Shown here: positions 1-11,250 of the stretch, in pieces
Layout: each line of letters begins with the position of its first letter
Numbering within the stretch: the stretch's first letter is position 1
Assembly: GCA_963989385.1 (NCBI GenBank)
Contig: OZ022515.1
Location: 7,038,803 to 7,102,802, forward strand
DNA from: Ctena decussata
Taxonomy: Eukaryota; Mollusca; Bivalvia; Lucinida; Lucinidae
Length of the DNA stretch: 64,000 nt
Direction: 5' to 3'
Made by a program: the position numbers and the translations under genes
Notes under the pieces: generated by a model
What the model saw: only the letters and a program-made list of their open reading frames with translations
Told to the model about the DNA's origin: nothing
Databases searched by the model: none

Positions 1-1
1 G

Positions 2-437
2 CGGGGTTCTGCCTAAGGCTGTGGAATTTACTTTAAGGGTGCTTGGTGCAACTTACAATGGCCTGAAAAATGGCGGGAGTCTGACATTTTGAGAGACATT
101 ACGTTCTTGGAATTAGTTCCAATTCCTTTAGCCATATGTCTGTTGAAAGACAAATTTGTAGGTATGCGCATTGCTGTGATAACATGTGTGTAGAACACAT
201 TTTAAATTCCAAGACCGAAAGTCGGAACGGGTAATGTCCTTAGTCAGACAAATTGTACTGTGGTCTCTCACCTATGAGTTTCATATATCTGGAACGTTTG
301 TCCCAGGTGCTCGCAATATTCATTGTGACCAGATCTTGCGAATGCAGTTCAGCAAATTCAAGTCCTTAGCACCGGAGGCCGATCAAGAGCCGACCAAAGT
401 TCCAGAGGGGTTCTTGAATCTTTTGCCACAGAAATAG
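2..437 (+). pseudogene. RNase H-like C-terminal part of RT-RNase H, frameshifted
   Basis: In the frame starting at base 2 the translation passes one stop (base 14) and then reads GCGIYFKGAWCNLQWP and DITFLELVPIPLAI, a pattern seen in RNase H domains of DIRS-type elements. The frame breaks near base 170; the expected DNM...NSKT stretch continues in another frame from about 173, and another shift near 225 gives SERVMSLVRQIVLWSL, then FVPGARNIHCDQILRMQFSKF, which corresponds to the end of RNase H. At least two frameshifts and one stop are present. The role in the parent element is removal of template RNA after reverse transcription. The upstream RT lies outside the window. Confidence 0.65.
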
Positions 438-1332
438 AGAGTCTGGTTTTTGGCTCTTTTTCCGAAAATACGGTAAAAACTTATCGATTAGCTATTTCCA
501 AATTTGACCAGTTTCGTTCAGAGCATAATTTGAGTTTAAGTTGGCCACCTTCTCCTGAAAATTTGATTAAATTTATAGCGTACTTGTCTCACAAGGGCTA
601 TAAACATTCGACTGCTAGTTCATATGTCTCTGGTATATCATTTTTCATCAAAATAAATAACTGTCCTGACATAACAGAAGCATTTATAGTTCGAAAAATG
701 CTAAAATGCTTTCATAATAAAAGCCCTCCTAGAGATGAAAGATGCCCTATTACATTAGAAAGGCTAAAGCGTCTTCCACATGCATTGAAAAATGTCACTA
801 CCTCAGAATATGAAGCCATAATGTTTTCAACGGCTTTTGTTATTGCCTTTTTTGGGTTTTGCGTATTGGTGAAATAGCCGTGGTAAGCAAATCGCGTAAT
901 ACTACAAGAGTAATACAGGCTTCTGAAATTAGTCTCAATCATGGCTTTGCTTTCATCACGATCCCGTTTTCTAAAACAGATCAGCTTGGCAAGTCTGTTA
1001 CTTTGCAGTTTACAAGGTGTAGTTCAAGACAAATCTGTCCCGTTATTTTAATTGAAAAAATTATGTCTAAAAGACCTTCAGTTCAATGGCCCTTTTTCTG
1101 TCACTACAGTGGACCCATGACACGCTATCAGTTTTCTTCTATGCTACGCAAGTCCTTGCAGTTCTTGGATTTAGAGTCGTCTTTTATTCGGTCTCATTTA
1201 TTCAGAATTGGAGCTGCGACTGTTGCAAGTTCCCAAAATATACCTGATTCAGAGATTAAAACTATGGGTCGGTGGTCTGAGCAAAGCTCAGTATATAAAA
1301 GATACATTAGGCTTGACAAGACTCAGGCTTAG
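410..1332 (+). pseudogene. Tyrosine recombinase (DIRS/Ngaro type), one frameshift
   Basis: The N-terminal SAM-like core-binding part runs from about 410 (ENTVKTYRLAISKF, SASSYVSGI-like helices) to about 855, then the catalytic part continues in another frame from 859. The break fits loss of one T in a T run near 855, since GF and RIGEIAV would otherwise join directly. Catalytic residues are all visible: first Arg in RIGE (862), His and second Arg in HLFR (about 1195-1206), Trp in GRWSEQS and the nucleophile Tyr in YKRYIR just before the end. The enzyme would join a circular cDNA to a target. No convincing ATG is seen at the 5' end; the protein may have been read with the upstream polyprotein. 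Confidence 0.75.
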
Positions 1333-1414
1333 ATCGGCTTATGGCCTAAAAGTTGTTTTTGATGTTATAATGAACACATTATAAGTATAACAAAGCCTTT
1401 CAGGTTATTCAGAA

Positions 1415-1613
1415 GTGTGGATTCTGGGTTCTTCTTTGATTAAGAGAGCTCATGCACATGTTCAAGAAAGACCAATGGGACCGCATCTCAGTCTACAGTC
1501 ATGGTATTGAAGTTGTTTGGGTTGGTCATCCTGGTTTACGGACGCAGCAGGTGATTGGTATTTGTCAAGCCTTGAAGAACTATTACCAAAAAGTTGATAT
1601 GTTGAAACAGTGA
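1415..1613 (+). pseudogene. SGNH-hydrolase-like remnant downstream of the recombinase
   Basis: Starting at 1415 the translation VWILGSSLIKRAHAHVQE followed by GPHLSLQSWY resembles the opening block (W-I-x-G-S-S-x-I-x-x-A) of the SGNH-like segment often found after the recombinase in bivalve, coral and fish elements of this class. A TGA interrupts it at about 1508, and the continuation VVWVGHPGLRTQQV is in another frame. Only about 65 codons are left, so the family call rests on a short pattern. Its role in the parent element is unknown. Confidence 0.45.
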
Positions 1614-2035
1614 AATTAGTGTGTTGAACAATTGTGGTTGATATGCTGACATAGTTGTAATTGAAATAGTTTAGTTGTTATCCAGTGTCTATGTGACTTT
1701 CAAGTTGATAAACAATAAAATAGTAATTGACTTTCGCCAAATTGATAAAGAAAAAGTCTCATCCGTCATGGCCAAATATTGCCAATTTCTAATAAAAGTA
1801 AACTTGTCTAATCTTGTTGTTTTGGTAGTGTCCCGATTGGAAATAGTCTTTAATAATGATCCTATTCATAGGCAATTCAGAGAAACATCTTTTAAAAGGA
1901 AATTTTGAAGTATACCGAAAGTTCATTTTTGACCCCTTTATAAGCAATTTCTTCACGTATCGTCATTTAAATTCGCGTAGAGGTGTCATAATATTATGAC
2001 CAAGGTACTTTTCTTTAGAAAATAATGGTCGGGGG
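1593..2035 (+). repeat. Long direct repeat, copy 1
   Basis: Begins with gttgatatgttgaaacag directly at the end of the hydrolase-like remnant and matches copies at 2875-3290 and 4050-4605 in the same orientation, with point differences and small indels. It includes the shared block around gtgtctatgtgactttcaag. The open frame within it (1675-1908) has no family resemblance and is not called as a gene. Confidence 0.7.
1985..2000. repeat. 16-bp perfect palindrome, copy 1
   Basis: gtcataatattatgac equals its own reverse complement. Identical copies lie at 2174-2189 and 2493-2508, and a one-mismatch version lies near 4570-4586. Confidence 0.85.
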
Positions 2036-2173
2036 TCAATTTTCCTAAAAAAAGAGACAGTGGTTATTATTCCAGGCGGTCACAATTATTCATGAGGAGT
2101 CAACTAACTATGCGTGGGAAGAATGTATGTGTAAAGGGTGGGGGTCATAATATTATAATGTTATGAACGGAAA

Positions 2174-2189
2174 GTCATAATATTATGAC
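2174..2189. repeat. 16-bp perfect palindrome, copy 2
   Basis: Identical to the palindrome at 1985-2000. A degenerate version lies 30 bp upstream. Confidence 0.85.
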
Positions 2190-2199
2190 CGCCGGGGGA

Positions 2200-2367
2200 T
2201 GTCACTATTCTTTAAAAAAAAATGACCGGGGTCGTTATTCTATGGGGAACTCTAAGAATAACGACTCCCGGTCATTATTCTATAGAAAAAGTGACTCCGT
2301 TTCTTTCTACATAATGAATCACGTTAACCCCCTCGATGATAGCTATAAAATATTAATTCCCACCTAA
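2200..2367. repeat. Small dispersed element, diverged copy
   Basis: Starts with gtcactattctttaaa, contains paired bases forming short stems (aataacgactcccggtcattattc) and ends with ccccacctaatc-like sequence. It is related to the copies at 2685-2830 and 4649-4815 and, inverted, to 6515-6675. It has no coding content and is probably a MITE-like non-autonomous repeat. Confidence 0.55.
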
Positions 2368-2492
2368 TCTACCAGTAACTTATTATGAATAAATAGTTTT
2401 ATTATTGGTAATATTTGCTGATGTTGTTGGGAAGGATGTGTGTGTGCGGGGGAGGGGTGTTAGGGGTGCATTAAAATGTTATGACCGCGGAG

Positions 2493-2508
2493 TCATAATA
2501 TTATGACG
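2493..2508. repeat. 16-bp perfect palindrome, copy 3
   Basis: Identical to the palindromes at 1985-2000 and 2174-2189. Confidence 0.85.
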
Positions 2509-2636
2509 GTTGGTTGATTGTTTTGGGTTTAACGGCCCTTTGAGACAGTATTTCAGTCTATATCGGGCCGTCTCCTAGTGGAGAGAGAAAGAAGAGAGAA
2601 ATAACAGACGAGAGTAAAATGTCCAAACAACCCCCT

Positions 2637-2850
2637 GCCGCACCCACTGCAACCTCGGCACAGTCGGCCCTGTCCTACTATAGAGGGTCACTATTCTTTA
2701 AAGAATAACGAACCCCTTGTCATTTTTCTGTAGAAAAATGAATCCGTTTCTAAAAGATACTGACATCCGTTAACCCCTCGATAATAGTTATAAAATGATA
2801 ATCGAGAACTAACTAACTATTTACTCCTATCGAAGCAGTATTAATTTAAA
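2637..2850. repeat. Direct repeat (copy at 4605-4815)
   Basis: The segment from cacccactgcaacctcggc through gtcactattctttaaag to ctaactatttactcctatc recurs at 4605-4815 with few changes. An ATG at 2619 just upstream opens a short frame (MSKQPPAAPTATSAQSA) that runs into this repeat and stops; it could be the first codons of a lost element gene, but nothing supports expression. Confidence 0.6.
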
Positions 2851-2874
2851 ATTAAATTAAATTATCATTCAGAC

Positions 2875-3290
2875 GTTTAGGATAGATAATTTGGATGCTT
2901 GTTCCCAATCAAATTATGTTGCGCGAGTAAAGACGTTGATACAAAAATGTTGAACAGGTGAAATGTGAATGTTGAAATTTTGTGTTGTTAATATGTTGGA
3001 AATAATGTTGATATGTTGAAACAGTGAAATTAGTGTGTTGAACAATTGTGGCTGATATGCTGACATAGTTGTAATTGAGATAGTTCAGTTGTTATCCAGT
3101 GTCTATGTGACTTTCAAGTTGATAAACAATTAAATTATTATAGTAATTGACTTTCGTCAAATTGATAAAGAAAAAGTCTCTTCCGTCATGGCCAAATATT
3201 GCCAATTTCTAATAAAGTAAAATTGTCTAATCTTGATGTTTTGGTAGTGTCCCGATTGGCAATAGTCTTTAATAGTAATGTAATTTAATT
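2875..3290 (+). repeat. Long direct repeat, copy 2
   Basis: Second copy of the 1593-2035 repeat. It extends further left than copy 1 and shares ttggatgcttgttccc and gaaattttgtgttgttaa with copy 3. Confidence 0.7.
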
Positions 3291-4049
3291 GTCTAAAAAT
3301 TAAATTCGATTATTATTCAGACGTTCAGGATGGATAAATATTACTTGGTATCATCCTGTTATTTTGTACGAATACTTTCCCTTAGATCAGATAAAATGTG
3401 ACCTATTTAATTCTTTTGCATCCATTAGAGAATTGAAGATCAGAGTGTAAAAACTTGCAGACCCACTCTACTGCCCACCCAGAATGTTACAAGTATATCT
3501 TATACCAAAATGTTAATCATGTTAGGTTAGCTTTTCTTCGTGGTTCATTTGCTGCTTGGTTTTCTTTTCTTTTTCAGATCAATACTTCAGGAAATACGCA
3601 CACATATCCTATTTCTTATCTCATGACGAATTACATAGAGATAAACAACGTTAACGGTTGATCATGTATAATTTGTTGATCGGGAGACTTAAAATCGCGA
3701 AAGGGTTTGGATGCTGTTCCCCGCCAAACATTCTTTGACGCGCGATGTTACTCTTCGTTCAACCCCATTCATAATTTAATGGGAGTATAAATACATGTTT
3801 CAGCTTGTTTCGTTATTGAAAAATAGAGTGGCACAAGCTTTGTTTAAGAAACCTTAATTTGGTTGCGTGTTCTCCTCAAAATTACGTTGGGTGATGAACA
3901 ATTTTGAAATAAAAATGGCGTACCTTTCTTTAAAGTTCCCATTTATAGTTTAATAGGGACATTAATGCATGTTTGAGCTTGGTTAAATATTGAGAATTAA
4001 GTGTAACAGTTGTTGCTAAATGTCGTCTGCTTCCGCTGCAGAACGGCCG
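3291..4049. other. Intergenic, no gene seen
   Basis: AT-rich. A sequence near 3690-3720 (ggatgctgttccccgcc) echoes the start of direct-repeat copies 2 and 3, so parts are older repeat relatives. No coding support. Confidence 0.5.
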
Positions 4050-4605
4050 TCTCTTGTTTAAGAATCCATAAATTGGATGCTTGTTCCCCACTATGTTGCG
4101 GGAGTAAAGACATTGATACGAAAATGTTGATACAGGTGAAATGTGAATGTTGAAATTTTGTGTTGTTAATATGATGGAAATCATGTTGATATGTTGAAAC
4201 AGTGAAATTAGTGTGTTGAACAATTGTGGTTGCTATGCTGACATAGTTGTTATTGAAATAGTTTAGTTGTTATCCAGTGTCTATGTGACTTTCAAGTTGA
4301 TAAACAGTTAAATAGTAATTGACTTTCGTCAAATTGATAAAGAAAAAGTCTCATCCGTCATGGCCAAATATTGCCAATTTTTAATAAAAGTAAACTTGTC
4401 TAATCTTGTTGTTTTGGTAGTGTCCCGATTGGAAATAGTCTTTAATAATAATGCTATTCATAGGCAATTCAGAGAAACACCTTTTGAAAGGAAATTTTAT
4501 ACCGAAAGTTCATTTTTGACTCCTTTATAAGCAATTTCTTCAGGTATCGCCATTTAAATTCGCGCAGAGGTGTCATTATATTATGACCACGGTACTTTTC
4601 TTTGT
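4050..4605 (+). repeat. Long direct repeat, copy 3
   Basis: Third and most complete copy of the 1593-2035 / 2875-3290 repeat. It joins the left part seen in copy 2 to the right part seen in copy 1, and ends near a one-mismatch form of the 16-bp palindrome. Confidence 0.7.
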
Positions 4606-4815
4606 GCACCCACTGCAACCTCGGCACAGTCGGCCCTGTCCTACTATAGGGGGTCACTATTCTTTAAAGGAATAACGACCCCCTTGTCATTTTTCTGTAG
4701 AAAAATGAATCCGTTTCTAAAAGATACTGACATCCGTTAACCCCTCCATAATAGCTATAAAATGATAATCCCCACCTAATCGAGAACTAGCTAACTATTT
4801 ACTCCTATCAAAGCA
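4605..4815. repeat. Direct repeat (copy of 2637-2850)
   Basis: Close match to 2637-2850, including the MITE-like core that starts gtcactattctttaaag. Confidence 0.6.
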
Positions 4816-5004
4816 GTAGTAGTGCTTACAAATTTCATGAAGAAAATTTGCTTTCATGCTACTCAAGGAAATTTGACAAAATCTTCAACCTGGAAAAGGT
4901 CCAGACACATGTTCATAACATTTCGATTAGTTTGTAAAATAGTATCATTCTGCACAAAGTACTTTCTTTAGAAACTGACAAACTAACAGACCCCCAAACC
5001 CTCC

Positions 5005-5120
<116 letters not shown>

Positions 5121-5494
5121 TATATCCTTCCCATGCAAAGTTAAATCGCTCCTCACGAAAAATTGTGACCGCCTAGGATAACGACCTCCGTCACTTTATT
5201 TTGTTTTAAATGACTTCCCTCATCAGTTTCTAAAGGAAAAAATCTTGATTAGACTGGTACTTATTTATAACTTATCGAAATGACAATACACAGTTCCGAG
5301 CAACACCCAGAATGTCACTCAAAATCACGCTATAGCGTATACCTGGCCAATGCAACGACAATTTAGCATGTGACATAGTCTCACAAACAAATCGCACGTG
5401 GTCAATATTGTAAATCAGTCCGTGATTTTACCTTTCAGTTAATGGACGGATGTATACCTGTTTAAAGAAAACAAACTAACACCACTTTTAATAA
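5121..5494. other. Intergenic, no gene seen
   Basis: Contains a weak relative of the small dispersed element (gaccgcctaggataacgacc near 5168). Nothing else is recognised. Confidence 0.45.
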
Positions 5495-5500
5495 ACTTAC

Positions 5501-5670
5501 CTTGCTTTGCAAGAACTGAACGCATCGGAAATGCATGATGCGCCAACTTCCATGTGTAGGTAATGAGGAGGCTGATGCTTCGCCATAGATCGCCAACATT
5601 TAGCAGACACTTGCATTTGTCATTTGTTTTTCCGCCATCTTAGTGTAAAGCTTGTGAGACGTAGTAACAG
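5501..5670 (-). other. Possible first exon ending in a consensus splice donor
   Basis: On the minus strand an ATGGCGG context near 5640 is followed by overlapping short frames. One from ATGCAAGTG near 5618 stays open (KCWRSMAKHQPPHYLHMEVGAS) up to AAGCAAG followed by GTAAGT, a consensus 5' splice site whose intron bases are 5495-5500. This could be a promoter-proximal exon of a host gene or a repeat-borne exon. There is no family match and no second exon was found, so this is tentative. Confidence 0.25.
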
Positions 5671-6019
5671 TAACTAAGTAGGCGGGCCTTAGCGGCTATT
5701 TTCGGAACTGTGTATTGTTTTGTCCTTTCAGAGTTGAAGATTTCCCTTTAGTGGCACGAAAGCAAATTTTCTTCAAGAAATTTGTAAGCACTACTTTTGC
5801 TACGACAGCTGCAGTAGCAACAACAACATCAACAAGAATCAACTGATGGTAATGTGCACAACTCGTGGTGAATATAGAATAATCAGTTTCTGGTGCCAGA
5901 AGGAATGTATGGAAATGAAATTGGTCATTTCTTGTAGAATGATGCATATTTTGTATCAAACTACACCATGTGGTTAAGAGTTATGAGCAATTTCACTCAC
6001 TGACTACAGCGGAAGGACA

Positions 6020-6490
6020 AACAGACTGATGGACTTGCACAGCGATTAAAGTGCACACCTGTGGGTCGTGCAATACTGTTTAGACTTTCCTCACCGTTTT
6101 GCATGCCGGTGGCTGGCCAATGTTACAATACATAAGTATACAAAATTTGAACCATATATACCACGGGGTTCAAGAGTTATGAGCATTTTCACTACTTGGC
6201 CGTAAATTTTCAACTTGTGCCTAGCAAAGCCTCGTCCATCTAAAAAGACGGCTATGCATGCGAGTCGTTAGATAATGTTAACATGTATAAGTATGCAAAA
6301 TTTGGACGGACGGCAGACAGACTCACACAGTGATTATAGTGCAAACCTGCGGGTTGTGCAATAAGAAGTTTTGCATACCAGTGGCTGGGCAATGTTAAAT
6401 TACATAAGTATACAAAATAACTGATAACTGACGGACGGACTCACACAGTGATTATAGTGCAAACCTGCGGGTTGTGCAATTACCAATGTT
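6020..6490. repeat. Short tandem block, about three units
   Basis: Three successive units share cacagtgattatagtgcaaa and cctgcgggttgtgcaat (near 6028, 6325 and 6445) plus acataagtatacaaaat (near 6130, 6285 and 6403). They are diverged and non-coding. Confidence 0.6.
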
Positions 6491-6514
6491 AAACTGGCGG
6501 TAGTTAATAATCAG

Positions 6515-6675
6515 TTAAAGGTCGATTAGGTGGGGATAAACATTTTATAGCTATCATCGAGGGGGTTAACGGGAGTCAGTATCTTTTAAAACGGTGTAAT
6601 TTTTTTATATAGAATAATGACTGTGGGGTCGTTATTCTATGGGTTCGCCATAAAAATAACGACCATCCAGTGAGA
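6515..6675 (-). repeat. Small dispersed element, inverted copy
   Basis: The reverse complement matches the element at 2200-2367: gattaggtgggga at the left, ctatcatcgagggggttaac in the middle and gtcgttattctatggg to the right. Confidence 0.55.
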
Positions 6676-6689
6676 ACCAGTTGACCCCT

Positions 6690-9600
6690 GGCATTGAAAT
6701 TTGATATGAAGCATCAGGGTACTCAAGTACTACCAACATTGCTCAAGTGATGACATTGGGATGCCCTTGTTTTTTACGGCAAGGTCGAATTTGCTTTTTG
6801 GTGCTTTAATGTTGGAAAATGCTTGAACATAAGAGTTCATGGAAATTAACCTTTCAAAATCTTCTGCACTGGAACCAAAAGATTCATGGACTTGAAACCT
6901 TCTGTATAGCATTGGGCACTGACGTTTTATCAGATTTAATCCAATAATGATATTGGTTTGACCTTGACCTTTTTTACAACAAGGTCAAATTTTCTTTATA
7001 TTAGAAAATGGCATAACATATTTTTGAAGACTTTAGTATAGCCAATCACCATAATGAGTATTTGAAGGATTTAAGTACCTGTGGTCAAGGCCATTCTTTG
7101 ATCGTAATTCAACAGCTTCGGACAGCTGTGTTAAACGAAACGAATGAGCTGATTGAAGCAAAATATCAGATGGAACCTACATGAGACAGGGAAACAACAG
7201 TTTGCCTGAACGGTTCTGGTCATATGACCGAGATGTCCATTATGAAAGTGTTATATAACCTTTAAGATCCTTCTTCCCAAACATCTAATGAATGCAGATA
7301 TTGAAAATATGATATCCAGCAGTTTGGGATCCATATAGTACCAGGTTTGTTCAAGCGATGACACTAGTTCGATCTTTGACCTTTTTTAGCTCACCTGAGC
7401 CTTTAGTCTCATAGGTGAGCTTATAGTATAGCCAGGCATCCGTCGCCCGTCCGTCCGTCGTCAACATTTTCAAACATCTTCTCCTCTGAAACCACTGGGC
7501 CGATTGAAGCCATATTTCATATGGAGCCTACCTAGGTCGGGGGAACGAAAGTTCGTTCCGGAGTCCTGGGTCACATTACCAAGATGGCCGCCATGCCCAT
7601 ATATGGTAAAAACCCTTCAAAAATCTTCTTCTCCAGAACCAAAAGGCCTATGACCTTGAAACTTGGTATGTAGCATCGGGCATGCGGGCTTATCATAGTT
7701 TGTACAAATGATGACCTTGCGTTGACCTTGACCTTATTTATGACATGGTCAACTTTGGAACGTTAGGCTTTTATTTGGAAAAACGCTTAAACAATGGGTT
7801 TCTCAGAAACTATTTAAGTCTAAGGTACAATACTTGGTATATGTGGTTAACTAAATGAACAAATGAAAATATTATGTCACTAAAGATCAAGGTCATTTCG
7901 TGCGTCCATCCGTCGTCAAGATCTTCAAACATGTTCTCCTCTGAAACCACTGGGCCGATTGAAGTCAAATTTCATATGAAGTCTCAGTGGGATGGGGAAA
8001 TGAAAGTTTGTACCCGAGGTCCTGGGTCACATGACCAAGATGGCCGCCACGCCCATATATGGTAAAAACCCTTCAAAAATCTTCTTCTCCAGAACCAAAA
8101 GGCCCTTGAAACTTGGTATGTAGCATAGGGCATGCAGGCTTATTATAGTTTGTACAAATGATGACCTTGCGTTGACCTTGACCTAATTTATGACATGGTC
8201 AACTGTGGAACGTTAGGCTTTTATATGGGAAAACGCTTAAACAGTGGATTTCTCAGAAACTATTTAAGTCAAAGGTACAATACTTGGTGTACATGGTTAA
8301 CTAAATGAACAAATGAAAATATTATGTCACTAAAGGTCAAGGTCATTTCGTGCGTCCATCCGTCGTCAAGATTTTCAAACATCTTCTTCTCTGAAACCAC
8401 TGGGCCGATTGAAGCCAAATTTCATATGGAGTCTCAGTGGGATGGGGAAATGAAAGTTTGTACCCGGAGTCTGTATCACATGACGAAGATGGCCCTCATG
8501 TCCATATACGGTAAAAACCCTTCAAACATCTTCTTCTCCAGAACCAAAAGGCCTATGACCTTGAATCTTGGTATATAGCATAGGGCATGCGGACCCATCA
8601 TAGTGTATACAATTAATGACCTTGCGTTGACCTTTAATTAATTTATGACATGGTCAACTTTGGTATGTTAGGCTTTTATATGGGAAAACGCTTAATCACT
8701 GGATTTCTCAGAAACTTTTAAGTCTAACGTACAATACGTGGTATACATAGTCAACTAAATGAACAAATGAAGATATCATAACACTAAAGGTCAAGATCAT
8801 TCCGTCTGTCCGTCCGTCGTCAAGATTTTCAAACATGTTCTCTTATGAAACCACTGAGCCGATTGAAGCCAAATTTCATATGGAGTCTCAGTGAGATGGG
8901 GGAACAAAAGTTTGTACCCGGGGTCTGGGTCAATGACCAAGATGGCCACTATGCCCATATATGGTAAAAACCCTTCATAAATCTTTTTCTGCAGAACCAA
9001 AAAGGTCTATGACCTTGAAACTTGGTATGTAGCATTGGGCATTCAGGCCCATCATAATTTCTAAAAATGATGACCTTGCATTGACCTTAACCTAATTTAA
9101 GACAGGGTCAACTTTGGTATGTTATGCTTTTGTATGGGAAAATGATTAAACAGTGGATTTCTCAGAAACTATTTAAGTCTAAGGTATAATATTTGGTATA
9201 TATGGTTAACTAAATGACTACATGCAGATATTATGTCACTTAAGGTCAAGGTCATATTTTACTTTTGTCCAAGGACACTGAAATCCTGTCTCCTGTCAGC
9301 ATGTTCAAACATCTTATCCTCTGAAGCCACTGAGTTGATTGAAGCTATATTTCATATGAAGCTTACCTAGGTCGGGGGAATGAAAGTTTGTTCGGGGTAT
9401 CTGGGTCACATGACCAAGATGGCTGCCAGGCCGATACATGGTAAAAACCCTTTAAAAATCTTCTTCTCCAGAACCAAAAGGCCTATGATCTTGAAACTTG
9501 GTATGTAGCATTGGGGATTAGAGCCCATCATAATTTGTGACCTCTGAAGCCACAGGGCTAGCTGAAGCCCTGTTTCATATGGAGCCTCCCTCGGTCAGGA

Positions 9601-9690
9601 AGATGAAAGTTTGTACATATTTCCTGGTCACATGACCATAATGGCTGCTAGGCCCATATATGGTAAAAATCCTTTGTTTTACTGTTTCCA
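6690..9690. repeat. Tandem block of about 450-bp bivalve-type units
   Basis: Well-preserved units begin with tccgtccgtcgtcaa-like sequence near 7450, 7905, 8355, 8810 and (diverged) 9290, so the period is about 450 bp; older units extend left to 6690. Each unit carries gggtcacatgaccaagatgg, ccttgaaacttggtatgtag and ttgcgttgaccttgacc. A short inverted pair gctcacct/aggtgagc at 7388-7422 marks the start of the good units. Several short open frames inside are fragments of the repeat and carry no recognised protein. A second block of the family lies at 44090-46170. Confidence 0.85.
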
Positions 9691-10020
9691 GCTTCTGCAT
9701 AACTTTTGCAGTCATAGAAACCTGAAAATATATACACATGTAATGTGTTAAAGTTGGTTAGTATAGAAAACACATTGGACTATATTTTCTGATTAAAAAT
9801 AAATACACCAGAACCTCTTTATAAAATGGTTCATTATAATATGGTTTTGGAAATAACACAGATCAATCATTAAAGTTGATGCAATAGATGCAATATGGAT
9901 CAGTCATTAAAACGGTCATTAAAGACTGAATTTCCTATATAAATATATATTTTACTCTTGATATAGCACAGTTTTGATTGCTAACACGGAAATTTACTGC
10001 TGAATGAGTTCTTTCATTTT
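9691..10020. other. Intergenic, no gene seen
   Basis: AT-rich, with no recognised element. Confidence 0.4.
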
Positions 10021-10690
10021 TATCCCCCAACCAAAAAGTTTGGGGGATATAGCAATGAGCTTGGCATCTGTCTGTCTGTCTGTCTCTCTGTCCATACATC
10101 AGTCTGTAAACATTTTCTTATCGGCTGTTTATCTTGAATACCCTTTGGAATATTTTCATGATACTTCATTTATGAAGAACAGGTCATGACAATGTGTCGC
10201 ATACAAGAATGATAACTGTTGCTATTGTACTTGTTGAGATATCTCCCCTTTGGTGATTTTTTTGCAGATTCGTGTCCGCTCTGTAACTTTAATACCCTTT
10301 GATATATTTTCATGATACTTTACAGATATGTAGAACAGGCCATGACAATGTGTTGCGAATACACATGACAACTATTGCTTTCTTACTTTTTGAGTTATTT
10401 TCCCTTCATAGTTGTAGGTCTGATTTCATGTCCGCTCAATAACTTAAATACCCTTTAAAATATTTTCCTGATACTTCACAGATTTGTAGAACAGGTAATG
10501 ACAACTCTTGCTTTCTTACTTTTTTAGTTATTTCAATGTAATGTTTTAGTCTGACTGTTAAATAATCATGCATCTGTTAACAGATAATATCAATCAGAAG
10601 CATAAAAGAATGACAATATATTTGAAGTGCACCCTGTTTACCAAGGCCCATAGGGTCTTCGGTCGGGGGATTTGCCATCTCCTCTGATGG
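10021..10690. repeat. Tandem block of about 150-bp units with terminal hairpin
   Basis: Starts with a perfect 10-bp stem (tatcccccaa at 10021-10030 with ttgggggata at 10040-10049), then a tctg run, then three units sharing taccctttgatatattttc, tgatactt and gtagaacaggtcatgaca near 10138, 10300 and 10450. It ends near ggtcgggggatttgcc. A typical non-coding bivalve repeat; the frame at 10004-10189 belongs to it. Confidence 0.7.
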
Positions 10691-10786
10691 CTATTTTTGG
10701 TTCATTCAGTGTACATGTATAAATGATACAATGAATGCAATGTAAGCAAATTAGAACAGTGGTGCTTGTCAGATCTGACCAATAAT

Positions 10787-10811
10787 ATCTGCAAGATTAG
10801 AACTTGCAGAT
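10787..10811. repeat. Hairpin with 9-bp perfect stem
   Basis: atctgcaag (10787-10795) and cttgcagat (10803-10811) pair around a 7-nt loop, 0.5 kb upstream of the Helentron coding region. Confidence 0.7.
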
Positions 10812-11032
10812 GGCAGATCTATAATTCCCTAGTGGTCTTTGGATTCTTCCATTGTGACATACGAAAAAGGATTGGACCCAAGTCTGTAGATAAGCGTTTC
10901 AGACCTCCTTACTTTCTGATTCATATAATAGGAAAACTTTATAAAAGTTCATATTTTGACTATTGCTATAGGGATCAAACTGTGCTGAATAAGTAGCTTG
11001 ATAGAGAAATTATGTTCAGTATCTAGGGAGAA

Positions 11033-11112
11033 TATGATATGTACATTTAAGACACATATATTTTTCTTTCTATTTTCAGGTAAAGAGTCATTCCATGGCA
11101 GAAGTATTGAAA
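11033..11112 (+). repeat. Direct repeat A with splice-acceptor-like tract
   Basis: Contains a pyrimidine tract and cag at 11077-11079 (tttttctttctattttcag). It repeats at 11251-11335 with a 218-bp offset. It is followed by an 18-codon frame at 11094-11150 starting MAEVLKEDAKCWD, which has no recognised relative. Confidence 0.65.
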
Positions 11113-11208
11113 GAAGATGCTAAATGCTGGGATATCTATGACGGCTACTAAAGTGCCAAAAAATGAAGAACATGGATGTATGGCAAGAAGGGTTACACGG
11201 TAATTACA

Positions 11209-11242
11209 TTATCAGACTGTTGCTGAAACAGCAGTCTGATAA
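11209..11242. repeat. Hairpin with 11-bp perfect stem
   Basis: ttatcagactg (11209-11219) pairs with cagtctgataa (11232-11242). It lies between the two direct repeats upstream of the Helentron gene. Confidence 0.7.
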
Positions 11243-11250
11243 AGAGGGAA

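Larger units (their letters stand above)
1..1613 (+). mobile_element. 3' part of a tyrosine-recombinase retrotransposon (Ngaro/DIRS-like), decayed
   Basis: Three coding remnants follow each other on the plus strand: an RNase H-like segment cut by the window edge, a tyrosine recombinase, and an SGNH-hydrolase-like segment. RNase H followed directly by a tyrosine recombinase marks the DIRS order of retrotransposons, which integrate with a recombinase and make no target-site duplication. There is no room for a methyltransferase-like domain between RNase H and recombinase, and a hydrolase-like segment follows; known Ngaro elements share both traits, so Ngaro is favoured over DIRS1/PAT. The reverse transcriptase would lie left of the window. 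Several frameshifts and stops show the copy is dead. Confidence 0.72.

Noticed and set aside
7874..9000. Short conserved-looking frames (MSLKIKVISCVHPSSR, MVLQKKIYEGFLPYMG)
   Set aside because: They arise from the 450-bp tandem unit on either strand and shift or stop between units.
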